From: Geobacter sp.
GTDB lineage: Bacteria > Desulfobacterota > Desulfuromonadia > Geobacterales > Geobacteraceae
Length of the DNA stretch: 62,722 bases
Assembly (NCBI GenBank): GCA_003490025.1
Contig: DNJC01000148.1
Coordinates: 1-62,722, forward strand
Direction: 5' to 3'
Both the position numbers and the translations under genes were made by a program. The notes under the pieces are model-generated. The model saw nothing but the letters and a program-made list of their open reading frames with translations. It ran no database searches and had not been told where the DNA came from. This document shows positions 1 to 8,210 of the stretch, in pieces (position 1 is the first letter of the stretch; each line of letters opens with the position of its first letter).

Positions 1-50
1 GCCCATCATTCCTGCCGCGATCCATCAACTCGACTCCCAACCATATCCCC

Positions 51-160
51 TCGCCCTCCGGGAGAGGGTGGCCGAAGGCCGGGTGAGGGGGGTGCCACGA
101 AGAAAGAGTGTCGCAGAGAGCAGCGCCCTCACCCCGGCCCTCTCCCGGAGGGCGAGGGAG
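51..160. repeat. Dispersed inverted intergenic repeat
   Basis: Two arms, about 51-90 and 126-160, are inverted copies of a G/C-rich unit built on CGCCCTCCGGGAGAGGG. The same unit recurs near 17140 and 53201, with looser C/G-rich versions near 28226 and 33837. It is a REP/MITE-like intergenic palindrome; no open reading frame runs through it. The first ~270 bases hold nothing else I can support. Confidence 0.75.
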
Positions 161-272
161 GAGGACGGCCCTCTCCCGCCTGTGATAGAATCCCTTGATT
201 CCCGGACTCCGCTGCCCCCCGATAAGACGGCATCACGTCGCACACGTCAGTCAATCAGCAAGGAGGAAACCC

Positions 273-554
273 ATGCACGTGGCATTGCTGCAAATGAGAC
301 TTCTTCTCCCGAGCCGGACGCTCAAGGAGAAGCGCGCCATCGTCAAGAGCGTCCTGTCGCGGGCGCGCAACAGGTTCAACGTCGCCTGCTCGGAGAGCGG
401 CCTGAACGACCAGCCGGCTGACGCGGAGATCTGCTTCGTCACCGTCGCCCCCAGCGCAACGCACTCAAGGCACGTGCTGCAGGAACTGGAAGCGTGGCTT
501 GTGTCGGAACGCCCGGACCTCGACGTGACCGACGTGCTGATCGAGGAGCTGTGA
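273..554 (+). CDS. DUF503 family protein (YlxP-like)
   Basis: A 93-residue protein of the DUF503/YlxP family, small cytosolic proteins usually encoded near infB and rbfA and thought to act around ribosome maturation. The N-terminal pattern MHVALLQMRLLLPSRTLKEK, followed by a basic helix, fits the family, and the length is typical (about 90-100). The open frame extends back to 195, but the ATG at 273 sits just after a strong AGGAGG (261-266) and begins at the family's conserved N-terminus. Here the gene stands alone, 79 bp before an efflux operon, rather than in the nusA-infB-rbfA context. Molecular role not established. Confidence 0.85.
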   Translation: MHVALLQMRLLLPSRTLKEKRAIVKSVLSRARNRFNVACSESGLNDQPADAEICFVTVAPSATHSRHVLQELEAWLVSERPDLDVTDVLIEEL

Positions 555-633
555 AAGATTGTATGCTTCACACCTTCCTTAAAATGTGTTAGCTTCCGCT
601 GGATATGATTTTGATTAACGGGGTGACGACGGC

Positions 634-1851
634 ATGGCACAAGAGGACCTGAACAAACTGACCATCGAGAAGCAGCGCTTTTCCCCCGCCGACAAGGCGG
701 CCAGGAAGTGGCGCGTGCGTGCCGTCATGGCGATCGTGATCCTCCTTATCGCCGTCGGTCTCTTCAGCCTGGCCGCCAGGAGGAGCGTGGAGATCGAGGC
801 CGCCACCGTCTCCCTGGTCTACCCGTCCCAGACTTTTTCCCTTCTCAACGCAAGCGGATATGCGGTGGCACAGAGGAAGGCCGCGGTCTCCTCGAAGGCG
901 ACCGGGAGATTGGAGTGGCTCGGCGTCGAGGAAGGAAGCGTCGTGCGCGAGGGGCAACTCCTGGCCCGCCTGGAAAACCGTGACGTGGCAGCCAACAAGG
1001 ACCAGGCGGCGGCAAACCTGGCGGCGGCACGCGATGCGCTGGAGCTGGCGAAGGTGGAGCAAAAGGACGCGGCGCGGGCGCTCTCCCGGGCGAGGGATCT
1101 CGTCTCGCAGGGGATAGTGGCCCAGGCCGATTTCGATACCGCTGAGGCCCGCTACAACCGTGCTTCGGCGGCGTCGGCCGGCGCACAGGCGAACATCAGG
1201 GCGGCCGAGAGCGCGCTGCGCGGCGCCGAGGCGTCCCTCGACTACACGCTGATCCGCGCCCCGTTTGACGGGGTGGTACTGACCAAGAACGCGGACGTGG
1301 GCGACATCGTTTCCCCGCTGGCCGCCGCGGCCAACGCCAAGGCGGCTGTGGTGACCCTGGCGGACATGGGTTCGCTCCAGGTGGAGGCGGACGTCTCCGA
1401 GTCGAACCTTGGGAAGGTGAGGGTGGGACAGCCGTGCGAGATCACGCTGGATGCGCTTCCCGATGTCCGCTTCCGCGGCGTGCTGCACACCATCGTCCCC
1501 ACCGCGGACCGGAGCAAGGGGAGCGTCATGGTGAAGGTGCGGTTCCTGGACAAGGACAAGCGCCTCCTCCCGGAGATGAGCGCCAAGGTCGCCTTCCTGG
1601 AGCGCGAGGTGAAGCCGGAGGAAGGGAAACCGCGCGTGGCGCTTCCCCCTGCCGCAGTGGTGCAGCGCGACGGCAAGAACGTCGTCTTCGTGGTCGCGAA
1701 AGACCACGTGGTGCAGACCCCGGTCACGCTTGGGCCAAAGCTGGGCGACATGGTCGAGGTCCTCTCCGGCGTGAAGGCGGGGGAGCGGATCGCCACGAAA
1801 CCGCTCGACAAGCTGCACGACAAGAGCCGCGTGAAGACGGCGGAAAAGTAG
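634..1851 (+). CDS. HlyD/MacA-type periplasmic adaptor of an ABC efflux system
   Basis: A 405-residue membrane-fusion protein that should link an inner-membrane ABC pump to the periplasm or an outer-membrane channel. A cytosolic N-terminus precedes one membrane anchor (about residues 29-48). Then come a biotinyl-lipoyl-like segment (about 70-115), a long Ala/Glu-rich coiled coil (about 115-195), the signature TLIRAPFDGVV (about 205-215) and beta-barrel/membrane-proximal domains. The stop is 2 bp before the ATPase gene, so the two are co-transcribed. The set resembles MacAB or LolCDE-like exporters. No TolC-type partner lies in the window and the substrate cannot be read from sequence. Confidence 0.9.
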   Translation: MAQEDLNKLTIEKQRFSPADKAARKWRVRAVMAIVILLIAVGLFSLAARRSVEIEAATVSLVYPSQTFSLLNASGYAVAQRKAAVSSKATGRLEWLGVEEGSVVREGQLLARLENRDVAANKDQAAANLAAARDALELAKVEQKDAARALSRARDLVSQGIVAQADFDTAEARYNRASAASAGAQANIRAAESALRGAEASLDYTLIRAPFDGVVLTKNADVGDIVSPLAAAANAKAAVVTLADMGSLQVEADVSESNLGKVRVGQPCEITLDALPDVRFRGVLHTIVPTADRSKGSVMVKVRFLDKDKRLLPEMSAKVAFLEREVKPEEGKPRVALPPAAVVQRDGKNVVFVVAKDHVVQTPVTLGPKLGDMVEVLSGVKAGERIATKPLDKLHDKSRVKTAEK

Positions 1852-1853
1852 CC

Positions 1854-2543
1854 ATGGAAGCCTCCACCGAACCGATCGTAAAGATAAGGGACCTCAGCAA
1901 GGGGTACCGCCGCGGGACCCAGGTGATACCGGTACTCTCCGGCATCAACTTCGACATTGCCAAGGGGGAGTTCGTGGCCCTCATGGGGCCTTCGGGCTCC
2001 GGCAAGAGCACGCTTCTCAACCTGATCGCCGGCATCGACACGGCCGACCAGGGTTCCATCCGTATCGGCGACGTGGAGATCACCCAGTTGAACGAGAGCG
2101 AGCTGGCCCGCTGGCGCGCCGGCAACGTCGGTTTCATCTTCCAGTTCTACAACCTGATTCCCGTCCTCACCGCCTACGAAAACGTCGAGCTCCCGCTCCT
2201 CCTGACCCACCTGAACCGGCGCGAGCGCCGCGAGCACGTCGAGGCGGTCCTCTCCGTCGTGGGGCTCTCCGACCGGATGGACCACTACCCCTCCCAGCTC
2301 TCCGGCGGCCAGCAGCAGCGGGTCGCCATTGCCCGCGCCATCGTCACCGATCCCGAGATCCTGGTGGCCGACGAGCCGACCGGCGACCTGGACCGCGCCT
2401 CCGCCGAGGAGATCCTGCAGCTCCTGGACCAGCTGGTGGGAAAGTTCCGCAAGACGGTCATCATGGTGACCCACGATCCGCGCGCAGCCGAGAAGGCCCA
2501 CATCATAAGGCACCTGGAGAAGGGGGAGTTGAGCGAGGTTTGA
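1854..2543 (+). CDS. ABC transporter ATP-binding protein (MacB/LolD-type)
   Basis: A 229-residue ATPase that powers the adjacent FtsX-like permeases. It shows Walker A GPSGSGKST (residues 45-53), signature LSGGQQQR, Walker B ILVADEPT and an H-loop in MVTHDPR. Length and motifs match the MacB/LolD/FtsE branch, where the ATPase is a separate polypeptide. The longer open frame upstream reads through the adaptor gene and lacks family similarity, so the ATG at 1854 is chosen. The matching permease genes do not follow directly: a toxin-antitoxin pair intervenes, and its -35 element overlaps this gene's stop codon. Confidence 0.93.
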   Translation: MEASTEPIVKIRDLSKGYRRGTQVIPVLSGINFDIAKGEFVALMGPSGSGKSTLLNLIAGIDTADQGSIRIGDVEITQLNESELARWRAGNVGFIFQFYNLIPVLTAYENVELPLLLTHLNRRERREHVEAVLSVVGLSDRMDHYPSQLSGGQQQRVAIARAIVTDPEILVADEPTGDLDRASAEEILQLLDQLVGKFRKTVIMVTHDPRAAEKAHIIRHLEKGELSEV

Positions 2544-2589
2544 CTTGGAAATGCCGACGGCCTATGGTACACATGATGTTACACATAGG
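2540..2589 (+). promoter_or_regulatory. Candidate promoter and operator of the toxin-antitoxin pair
   Basis: TTGACT (2540-2545) and TATGGT (2563-2568) are 17 bp apart, a good sigma70-type arrangement. The -35 box overlaps the TGA of the ABC ATPase gene. An inverted repeat CCTATG (2561-2566) / CATAGG (2584-2589) covers the -10 box and touches the AGGAGGT ribosome-binding site (2588-2594). A repressor bound here would block the promoter, as expected for autoregulated toxin-antitoxin operons. This is inferred from sequence only. Confidence 0.55.
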
Positions 2590-2599
2590 AGGTCAGGTT

Positions 2600-2908
2600 A
2601 TGATCCGCACCAACATCATGCTTACCAACGAGCAGCACGCTCTTTTGAAGGTGCAGTCGCGGTTGAAGAAGAGAACTGTGGGCGATTTGGTGCGTTCCGC
2701 AGTAGACACCGCCTTTCCGGCGGATTCCGTGCAACGTCGCCACCAGATTGCCCTCTGCGCTTATCAGGAGGGGCTAATCAGCATCGGCAAGCTGGCGGAA
2801 TCGCTCGGGCTTGATCCCGTTACAGCCCGAGGCTATCTCAGGGAGCAGGGAATTGAGATTGCCGTGCAGGATGCAACGGAAGCATTGGCGGATGCGGGCA
2901 ATGCCTGA
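2600..2908 (+). CDS. Antitoxin, UPF0175-like with ribbon-helix-helix N-terminus
   Basis: A 102-residue DNA-binding antitoxin candidate. The N-terminal half (residues 1-45, including RTVGDLVRSAV) looks like a ribbon-helix-helix segment. The C-terminal half (about 55-90, ISIGKLAESLGLDPVTARG) is the helix-turn-helix typical of UPF0175 proteins. The ATG at 2600 follows AGGAGGT with good spacing, whereas the upstream in-frame start has none. The stop overlaps the start of the PIN-domain gene by 8 bp, the usual coupling in such pairs. It probably represses its own promoter and neutralises the toxin by direct binding (family knowledge, not shown here). Confidence 0.8.
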   Translation: MIRTNIMLTNEQHALLKVQSRLKKRTVGDLVRSAVDTAFPADSVQRRHQIALCAYQEGLISIGKLAESLGLDPVTARGYLREQGIEIAVQDATEALADAGNA

Positions 2909-3404
2909 GATTATCTTTGACACCTGCGTTCTCAGCAATTTTGCTCTCACCGGCTCCCTCCCCCTTATCAGAACCCTCTATCCTACGTCCGCTTTTGTCT
3001 CGGAGATGGTCGTCCTGGAAAATTTGCGTGGTATCCAAAAGGGGATCTCGGCGCTTGCTGCAGTGAGGACCGCTCTGAACGAGGGGGGGTTGCAGGAGAT
3101 TTCTCTGCTCCATCCGGAGGAACGCCGGCTTTTCGAGAACCTCTCTGTATCCCTGGGGTTTGGGGAATCCTCCTGTATAGCGATCGCCCGCCAACGCGGT
3201 TATGTCTTTGCCTGCGACGATCGCGCGGCCCGGAAGGAGGCGACGCTGTGCGGTGTCCGTCTGACGGGGACCGTCGGGATCCTGATCAAGGCAACCAGGA
3301 ACGGGATTCTCGACCTGAAAAAAGCGAATTCCCTTCTCAAAAAGATGGTTGCAGAGGGGTTCTTTGCCCCGGTGCAGCGTATCGAACGGCATATGGTTCA
3401 GTGA
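2901..3404 (+). CDS. PIN-domain toxin, DUF3368-like
   Basis: A 167-residue PIN-fold ribonuclease candidate. The strand-1 acidic residue lies in IIFDTCVLSNFA. The conserved central segment LGFGESSCIAIARQ carries a second acidic residue, and FACDDRAARKEA a third pair, so the Mg2+-binding acidic set looks complete. The start codon ATG overlaps the antitoxin gene (translational coupling). DUF3368 proteins are the usual partners of UPF0175 antitoxins and are thought to cleave RNA. The protein appears full length, so the module may be active. Its position inside an efflux operon is unusual. Confidence 0.8.
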   Translation: MPEIIFDTCVLSNFALTGSLPLIRTLYPTSAFVSEMVVLENLRGIQKGISALAAVRTALNEGGLQEISLLHPEERRLFENLSVSLGFGESSCIAIARQRGYVFACDDRAARKEATLCGVRLTGTVGILIKATRNGILDLKKANSLLKKMVAEGFFAPVQRIERHMVQ

Positions 3405-3425
3405 GCGATTAATCCTAGAGGCAAA

Positions 3426-4592
3426 ATGGGCATCCCGTACTCCTACAGTTTCCGCAACCTCTGGACCAGGCGGCTCACCACCATACTCACCGCAAGCGGC
3501 ATGGGGCTCGTGGTCTTCGTATTCGCCGCGACGCTGATGCTTGCCGAGGGGCTGCGGCAGACCCTTATCGAGACCGGTTCGCGGGACAACGTGGTCGTGC
3601 TCAGGAAGTCGTCCAACTCAGAGGTGCAAAGCGGCGTCGAGCGTTCCCAGGCGTCGCTGTTGGAGAGCCAGCCCGAGGTCGCCATCGGCCCCGACGGGAA
3701 CCCGCTCCTCGCCAAGGAGATGGTGGTCCTGATCAACCTCAAGAAGAGGAAAGGGGACAAACCGGCCAACGTGGTGATCCGCGGGGTGACGGCGACCTCC
3801 CTCAAGCTCCGTCCGGCGGTCCGGCTGAAGGAGGGGCGCATGCCGCGTCCCGGCTCCGCCGAGGTCATCGCCGGCGAGAGCATCGCGCGCCGCTTCAAGG
3901 GAGGCGGTCTCGGGGAGACGTTGCGTTTCGGCATGCGCGACTGGCGCGTCGTCGGGGTGTTGGACGCGGGTTCCACCGGATTTTCCTCGGAGATCTGGGG
4001 GGACTGCGACCAGATGATGCAGGCGTTTCGGCGCCAGGTCTACTCGTCCGTGATCTTCAGGCTGCGCGATCCCGCCGCGTTCGACGCCTACAAGGCGCGG
4101 GTGGAGGGCGACCCGCGGCTGACCGTCGAGGCGAAGCGCGAGACGCGGTACTACCTGGACCAGTCCGAGTCGATGTCGAAGTTCCTGCGCATACTGGGGA
4201 TGGTGCTGACCATCGTTTTCTCCATCGGCGCCGTCATCGGCGCCACCATCACCATGTACGCCGCGGTGGCGAACCGGGTGACCGAGATCGGCACCTTGCG
4301 GGCGCTAGGTTTCCAGAGGAAGAGCATTCTTTCCGCCTTCATCATGGAAGCGTTGCTCTTGGGGCTTTGCGGTGGGGTGTTGGGGGTGACAGCCGCCTCC
4401 TTCATGCAGCTCATCACCATCTCCACCATGAACTGGGCCTCCTTCTCCGAGCTGGCCTTCTCCTTCAGTCTCACCTTCGGCATAGTGTGGAAATCGCTCC
4501 TCTTTTCCGCCGTGATGGGGCTGATAGGCGGCGCCCTCCCCGCCGTCCGGGCGTCGCGGATGAATATCGTGGAGGCCCTGCGGGCCACATAA
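3426..4592 (+). CDS. ABC transporter permease, FtsX/MacB-like (first copy)
   Basis: A 388-residue inner-membrane permease. One N-terminal membrane helix (about residues 18-42) is followed by a large periplasmic MacB-PCD-like domain (about 45-240) and three C-terminal helices. The last part contains the FtsX-family stretch EIGTLRALGFQRKSI, where the cytosolic loop contacts the ATPase. The gene starts 21 bp after the toxin gene with only a weak GAGG before the ATG, so translation may depend on the upstream transcript. Together with the second permease gene at 4820 it would form a heterodimeric pump driven by the ATPase at 1854. Substrate unknown. Confidence 0.88.
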   Translation: MGIPYSYSFRNLWTRRLTTILTASGMGLVVFVFAATLMLAEGLRQTLIETGSRDNVVVLRKSSNSEVQSGVERSQASLLESQPEVAIGPDGNPLLAKEMVVLINLKKRKGDKPANVVIRGVTATSLKLRPAVRLKEGRMPRPGSAEVIAGESIARRFKGGGLGETLRFGMRDWRVVGVLDAGSTGFSSEIWGDCDQMMQAFRRQVYSSVIFRLRDPAAFDAYKARVEGDPRLTVEAKRETRYYLDQSESMSKFLRILGMVLTIVFSIGAVIGATITMYAAVANRVTEIGTLRALGFQRKSILSAFIMEALLLGLCGGVLGVTAASFMQLITISTMNWASFSELAFSFSLTFGIVWKSLLFSAVMGLIGGALPAVRASRMNIVEALRAT

Positions 4593-4600
4593 AACCATTC

Positions 4601-4769
4601 GCACGGAGAACTTCCGAGAAAATCTGAGAAAGCAAATCGGAGAAAGGCTTGTAGGCTGACCTTTCTCAGAACTCCTCAGATTTCCTCTGTGGCCCACGGT
4701 TTGGAACTACTTTGGTTTATCAAGAATTCTTATAGAGTTTTCTCAGAACTTCTCAGATTTTCTCCGTGC
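4601..4769. repeat. Inverted intergenic repeat between the two permease genes
   Basis: A 30-bp unit at 4601-4630 (starts GCACGGAGAA, ends AATCTGAGAA) occurs in near-perfect inverted form at 4740-4769. A third, degenerate copy lies at about 4659-4692. The transcript could fold into a long stem across the whole 190-bp gap. Such GAGAA-rich repeats look like dispersed intergenic elements rather than coding sequence. Confidence 0.7.
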
Positions 4770-4819
4770 CAACGGTTTAGTTTTTGGTTTTAGAAGTTCT
4801 CGGGTTTTTCGAGGTTTTG

Positions 4820-5977
4820 ATGTTCATCCTGAAATACATACTCAGGAACCTGTTCCGGCACAAGCTCCGCTCCATCCTGACGGTGGTGGGGATAGCGGTC
4901 GCGGTGCTCGCCTTTGGCCTGCTCCGCACGCTGGTGGGACTGTGGTACGCCGGCGCGGAGCACGCCTCGGACACGAGGCTCGTGACCAGGAACGCCATCT
5001 CCCTGATCTTCCCGCTCCCGATCTCCTATCTGGAGCGGATCCGCGGCGTTCCCGGCGTCACCTCCGTCTCCTACGGCAACTGGTTCGGCGGCGTCTACAT
5101 ATCCGAGAAGAACTTCTTCGCGAACTACGCCGTCGAGCCGCGGAGCTACCTGAACCTCTACCCCGAATTCGTCCTCACCCCCAAGGAGAAGAACGACTTT
5201 TTCCTGGACCGCAAGGGGTGCATCGTCGGGGAGAGGCTCGCCAGGACCTACGGCTGGAAGGTCGGGGACCTGATCACCCTCAAGGGGACCATCTTCCCCG
5301 GGCAGTGGGAATTGGCGCTGCGCGGCATCTTCAAGGGAGCGGAGAAAGCGACCGAGGAAAGGATGCTCCTCTTCCACTGGGACTACCTGAACGAGAGCCT
5401 GAGGCGGACCACCCCCAGGCGCGTCGACCAGGCCGGTTTCTACATCATCGGCGTGAAGAGGCCGGAGCTGGCGCCGGAGGCCTCCATGGCCGTCGACTCG
5501 ATGTTCAGGAATTCCCTGGCCGAGACGCTGACCGAGACGGAGAAGGCGTTCCAGATGGGGTTCGTCTCCATGACCGAGGCGATCATGGTCGCCATAGAGA
5601 TCGTCTCGTACATGGTGATCGCCATCATCATGATCGTGGCGGCCAACACCATGGCGATGACCGCGAGGGAGAGGATCGGCGAGTACGCGACGCTGAAGAC
5701 GCTCGGTTTCAAGTCGGGACACCTGGCCGGTCTCATCTTCGGGGAGTCCGTCCTCATCTCGCTTCTGGGCGGGCTTTTGGGAGTCGCGGCCACCTTCCCC
5801 GCGGCGAACTGGATCGAGGCCGAGCTCGCCCAGTACTTCCCCTACTTCAGCATCTCCACGGAGACCATAATGCTGGAGATCCTGGCGGCCCTCATCGTCG
5901 GAGTCGTCTCCGGGATATTCCCCACCTGGCGCGGCGCCACCATCCGGATCGCCGACGGCTTGAAGCGGATCGGGTAA
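4820..5977 (+). CDS. ABC transporter permease, FtsX/MacB-like (second copy)
   Basis: A 385-residue permease with the same plan as the preceding one: an N-terminal helix (about 15-35), a periplasmic domain (about 40-250) and three helices at the C-terminus. The coupling segment reads RERIGEYATLKTLGFKS. The ATG at 4820 follows GAGG (4811-4814) and starts at the conserved MFILKYILRNLFRHKLRS; the open frame also allows a TTG at 4784, which would add twelve residues of doubtful value. It is diverged from the first permease, so the pump is probably a heterodimer. Confidence 0.88.
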   Translation: MFILKYILRNLFRHKLRSILTVVGIAVAVLAFGLLRTLVGLWYAGAEHASDTRLVTRNAISLIFPLPISYLERIRGVPGVTSVSYGNWFGGVYISEKNFFANYAVEPRSYLNLYPEFVLTPKEKNDFFLDRKGCIVGERLARTYGWKVGDLITLKGTIFPGQWELALRGIFKGAEKATEERMLLFHWDYLNESLRRTTPRRVDQAGFYIIGVKRPELAPEASMAVDSMFRNSLAETLTETEKAFQMGFVSMTEAIMVAIEIVSYMVIAIIMIVAANTMAMTARERIGEYATLKTLGFKSGHLAGLIFGESVLISLLGGLLGVAATFPAANWIEAELAQYFPYFSISTETIMLEILAALIVGVVSGIFPTWRGATIRIADGLKRIG

Positions 5978-5984
5978 AACCGCT

Positions 5985-6273
5985 CACGCAAAGCCGCTCA
6001 CGCAAAGCCGCAAAGGCGCAAAGAAAACCTTTCCTTCTATGTCATACAGGACCTGGAAAACTCGTTTTGGTTTCTTGAAAGACGTACAGAGATTCGCCCC
6101 TCCTTGTCCTCTGTGTCTCTGTGGCCAAAGCCTTTTCTGTTTTTTCTTTGCGACTTTGCGTCTTTGCGTGAGGCACTTTTTGTTGTAAGATTTGCCTCCC
6201 TCTGTGCCTCTGTGGCTAAAGCTTTTCCTTGTTTTTCTTGGTTTTTCTTTGCAACTTTGCGTCTTAGTGTGAG
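5985..6273. repeat. Dispersed GCAAAG-type repeats
   Basis: Units such as ACGCAAAGCCGC (5985-6023) appear in inverted form as TTTGCGACTTTGCGTC (about 6148-6170) and again at about 6249-6265. They are interspersed with CTCTGTGCCTCTGTGGC-like units. Related copies occur near 22370-22545 and 54703-54822. I see no gene in this stretch; it separates the efflux operon from the next gene. Confidence 0.7.
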
Positions 6274-6282
6274 GAGGTTTTT

Positions 6283-7026
6283 TTGAGATTCATCCGCTTG
6301 CCCAAGGACAGGATCGTCTGGCTCCTGCTCCTCGTTTCCCTCATCCTGTACCTCGCCGACTACCTCCTCTTCCCCCGCGCAGCGGAAATCGGCTTCAACT
6401 TCATGTCCAACGTCGCCTTCCTCCCGGTCTACGTCCTCTTCGTCACGCTCATGATCGAGCGGGTGCTGAAGGAGCGCGAGCGCGAGGCGATGATGAAGAA
6501 GCTGAACATGGTGATCGGGATCTTCTTCAGCGAGGTCGGCTCGACGCTCCTGCACGATTTGAAACATTTCTACGCCGACGGGCACGAACTCACCACCAAG
6601 CTGCTGGTCACGGTGCACTGGCGCGAGGAGGATTTCCTCTCCGCCCGCGAATTCGTCAAGACCCACGACGTCGTCCTCGATGCCCGCGTCGGCGACCTGG
6701 CGGCGCTGAAGCAGCTTCTCTGCGACAAGAAGGGGGTCATGCTCTCGCTGATGGAGAACCCGAACCTCTTGGAGCACGGCGACTTCACCGATCTTCTGTG
6801 GGCCGTCTTCCACCTGATCGAGGAACTCCAGGCGCGCAAATCGCTCGACGGGCTGCCGCAGAGCGACATGGAACACCTGGGGGTGGACATGAAGAGGGCG
6901 CACAGCCATCTTCTGCTGGAATGGCTCTCCTACATGGAGCATCTGCAGAAGGATTATCCCTACCTTTTCTCGCTCGCCGTACGGATGAACCCGATGAACC
7001 CGCAGGCGCACCCGGAGGTGGTCTGA
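6283..7026 (+). CDS. Hypothetical membrane protein with two N-terminal helices
   Basis: A 247-residue protein I do not recognise by name. Two hydrophobic helices (about residues 11-30 and 40-60) anchor it in the membrane; the rest is a helical cytosolic domain with many conserved-looking charged and His residues (for example LHDLKHFY). The likely start is TTG at 6283, which lies after a very good GAGGAGG (6271-6277) and gives a sensible N-terminus. It follows the efflux permeases by 305 bp of repeats, so it may be a separate transcript. No catalytic motif is evident. Confidence 0.7.
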   Translation: MRFIRLPKDRIVWLLLLVSLILYLADYLLFPRAAEIGFNFMSNVAFLPVYVLFVTLMIERVLKEREREAMMKKLNMVIGIFFSEVGSTLLHDLKHFYADGHELTTKLLVTVHWREEDFLSAREFVKTHDVVLDARVGDLAALKQLLCDKKGVMLSLMENPNLLEHGDFTDLLWAVFHLIEELQARKSLDGLPQSDMEHLGVDMKRAHSHLLLEWLSYMEHLQKDYPYLFSLAVRMNPMNPQAHPEVV

Positions 7027-7042
7027 ACCCGGCAGAAAAACG

Positions 7043-7071
7043 TTGCAAAATTGCATCGGGTGCCTTATAAA
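7043..7071 (+). promoter_or_regulatory. Candidate sigma70-type promoter for pheA-tyrA
   Basis: TTGCAA (7043-7048) and TATAAA (7066-7071) are separated by exactly 17 bp, about 45 bp before the pheA start. This is one of the best promoter matches in the window. Confidence 0.6.
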
Positions 7072-7118
7072 TATCGCTTCTTAATCTCCACTACCCCCGC
7101 CTGAAAGGTCCGAAAGTT

Positions 7119-8198
7119 TTGAAAGAAAAGCAGACTCTGGCAAAACTCCGGCACGATATAGATTCCGTCGACGACCGGATACTGGAACTCCTGAACCAGC
7201 GGGCGAAGCTCGTGATGCAGGTCGGAAGCCTCAAGTCGGAGAACCGTAGCGACTTCCACGTCCCCAGCCGCGAGAGGGAGATCTACGAGCGGCTCACCGC
7301 CGCGAACCCCGGCCCCTTCCCGTCCGAGGCGCTCAGAAGCGTCTTCCGCGAGATCATCTCCGCGTCGCTCGCCCTAGAATCCCCGATGAAGGTCGCCTTC
7401 CTGGGACCGAGCGCCACCTTCAGCCACCTGGCCGCCATGCAGCACTTCGGCCTGTCGGCGTCGCTTTCCCCCGAGCGCTCCATCCCCGCCGTCTTCGAGG
7501 CGGTCGAGAAGGGAGAGGCGTACTACGGCGTGGTGCCGGTGGAAAACACCACCGAGGGGATGATCTCCCACACGCTCGACATGTTCATGGAGAGCGAGCT
7601 GAAGATCAACGCCGAGGTCCTTCTGGAGGTGTCCCACTTCCTCCTCTCCAGGACCGGGCGCTTCGAGGATATCAAGAAGGTCTACTCGCACCCGCAGCCG
7701 CTGGCCCAGTGCCGCAAGTGGCTCGCCGAGAACCTCCCCAACGTGCCGCTGGTCGACGTCGCCTCAACCACGCTCGCCGCCCAGATCGTAGCCGAGGACT
7801 ACACCGCCGCCGCCATCGCCAGCGAGTACGCCTCTTCCATCTACAACCTGAAGGTCGTCAAGGCGCGCATCGAGGACCAGGTGAACAACTTCACCCGCTT
7901 CCTGGTGGTGGGGCGCAAGGTCGCCGACCGCTGCGGCGACGACAAGACCTCCCTCATGTTCTCGGTCAAGGACGAGCCGGGTATCCTGCACCGGATGCTG
8001 GAGCCGTTCGCCAAGCGCGGCATCAACCTCTCCAAGATCGAGTCACGTCCCCTGAAGCGGAAGGCCTGGGAATACATCTTCTACCTCGACCTCACCGGTC
8101 ACATCTCCGACCAGGGGGTGGCCGATGCGGTCACGGAACTCTCCGCCTGCTGCCAGTTCGTCAAGGTCCTGGGCTCCTACCCTCGGGCACGTTCGTGA
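7119..8198 (+). CDS. pheA: Bifunctional chorismate mutase / prephenate dehydratase
   Basis: A 359-residue cytosolic P-protein that turns chorismate into prephenate and then phenylpyruvate for phenylalanine synthesis. The AroQ chorismate mutase domain covers about residues 1-85 (LRHDIDSVDDRILELLNQR). The prephenate dehydratase domain runs about 90-270 and contains the TRF motif in NNFTRFLVVG. An ACT regulatory domain (about 278-352) carries the ESRP signature that binds phenylalanine in feedback inhibition. The start is TTG at 7119, giving the expected N-terminus of the mutase domain. It is followed 12 bp later by tyrA, and then aroA, an aromatic-pathway cluster. Confidence 0.95.
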   Translation: MKEKQTLAKLRHDIDSVDDRILELLNQRAKLVMQVGSLKSENRSDFHVPSREREIYERLTAANPGPFPSEALRSVFREIISASLALESPMKVAFLGPSATFSHLAAMQHFGLSASLSPERSIPAVFEAVEKGEAYYGVVPVENTTEGMISHTLDMFMESELKINAEVLLEVSHFLLSRTGRFEDIKKVYSHPQPLAQCRKWLAENLPNVPLVDVASTTLAAQIVAEDYTAAAIASEYASSIYNLKVVKARIEDQVNNFTRFLVVGRKVADRCGDDKTSLMFSVKDEPGILHRMLEPFAKRGINLSKIESRPLKRKAWEYIFYLDLTGHISDQGVADAVTELSACCQFVKVLGSYPRARS

Positions 8199-8210
8199 GG
8201 GGGCGCTAGC

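Noticed and set aside
5985..6023. CACGCAAAGCC resembling a GEMM riboswitch core
   Set aside because: It belongs to a dispersed GCAAAG repeat with inverted copies close by and lacks the second GEMM stem.
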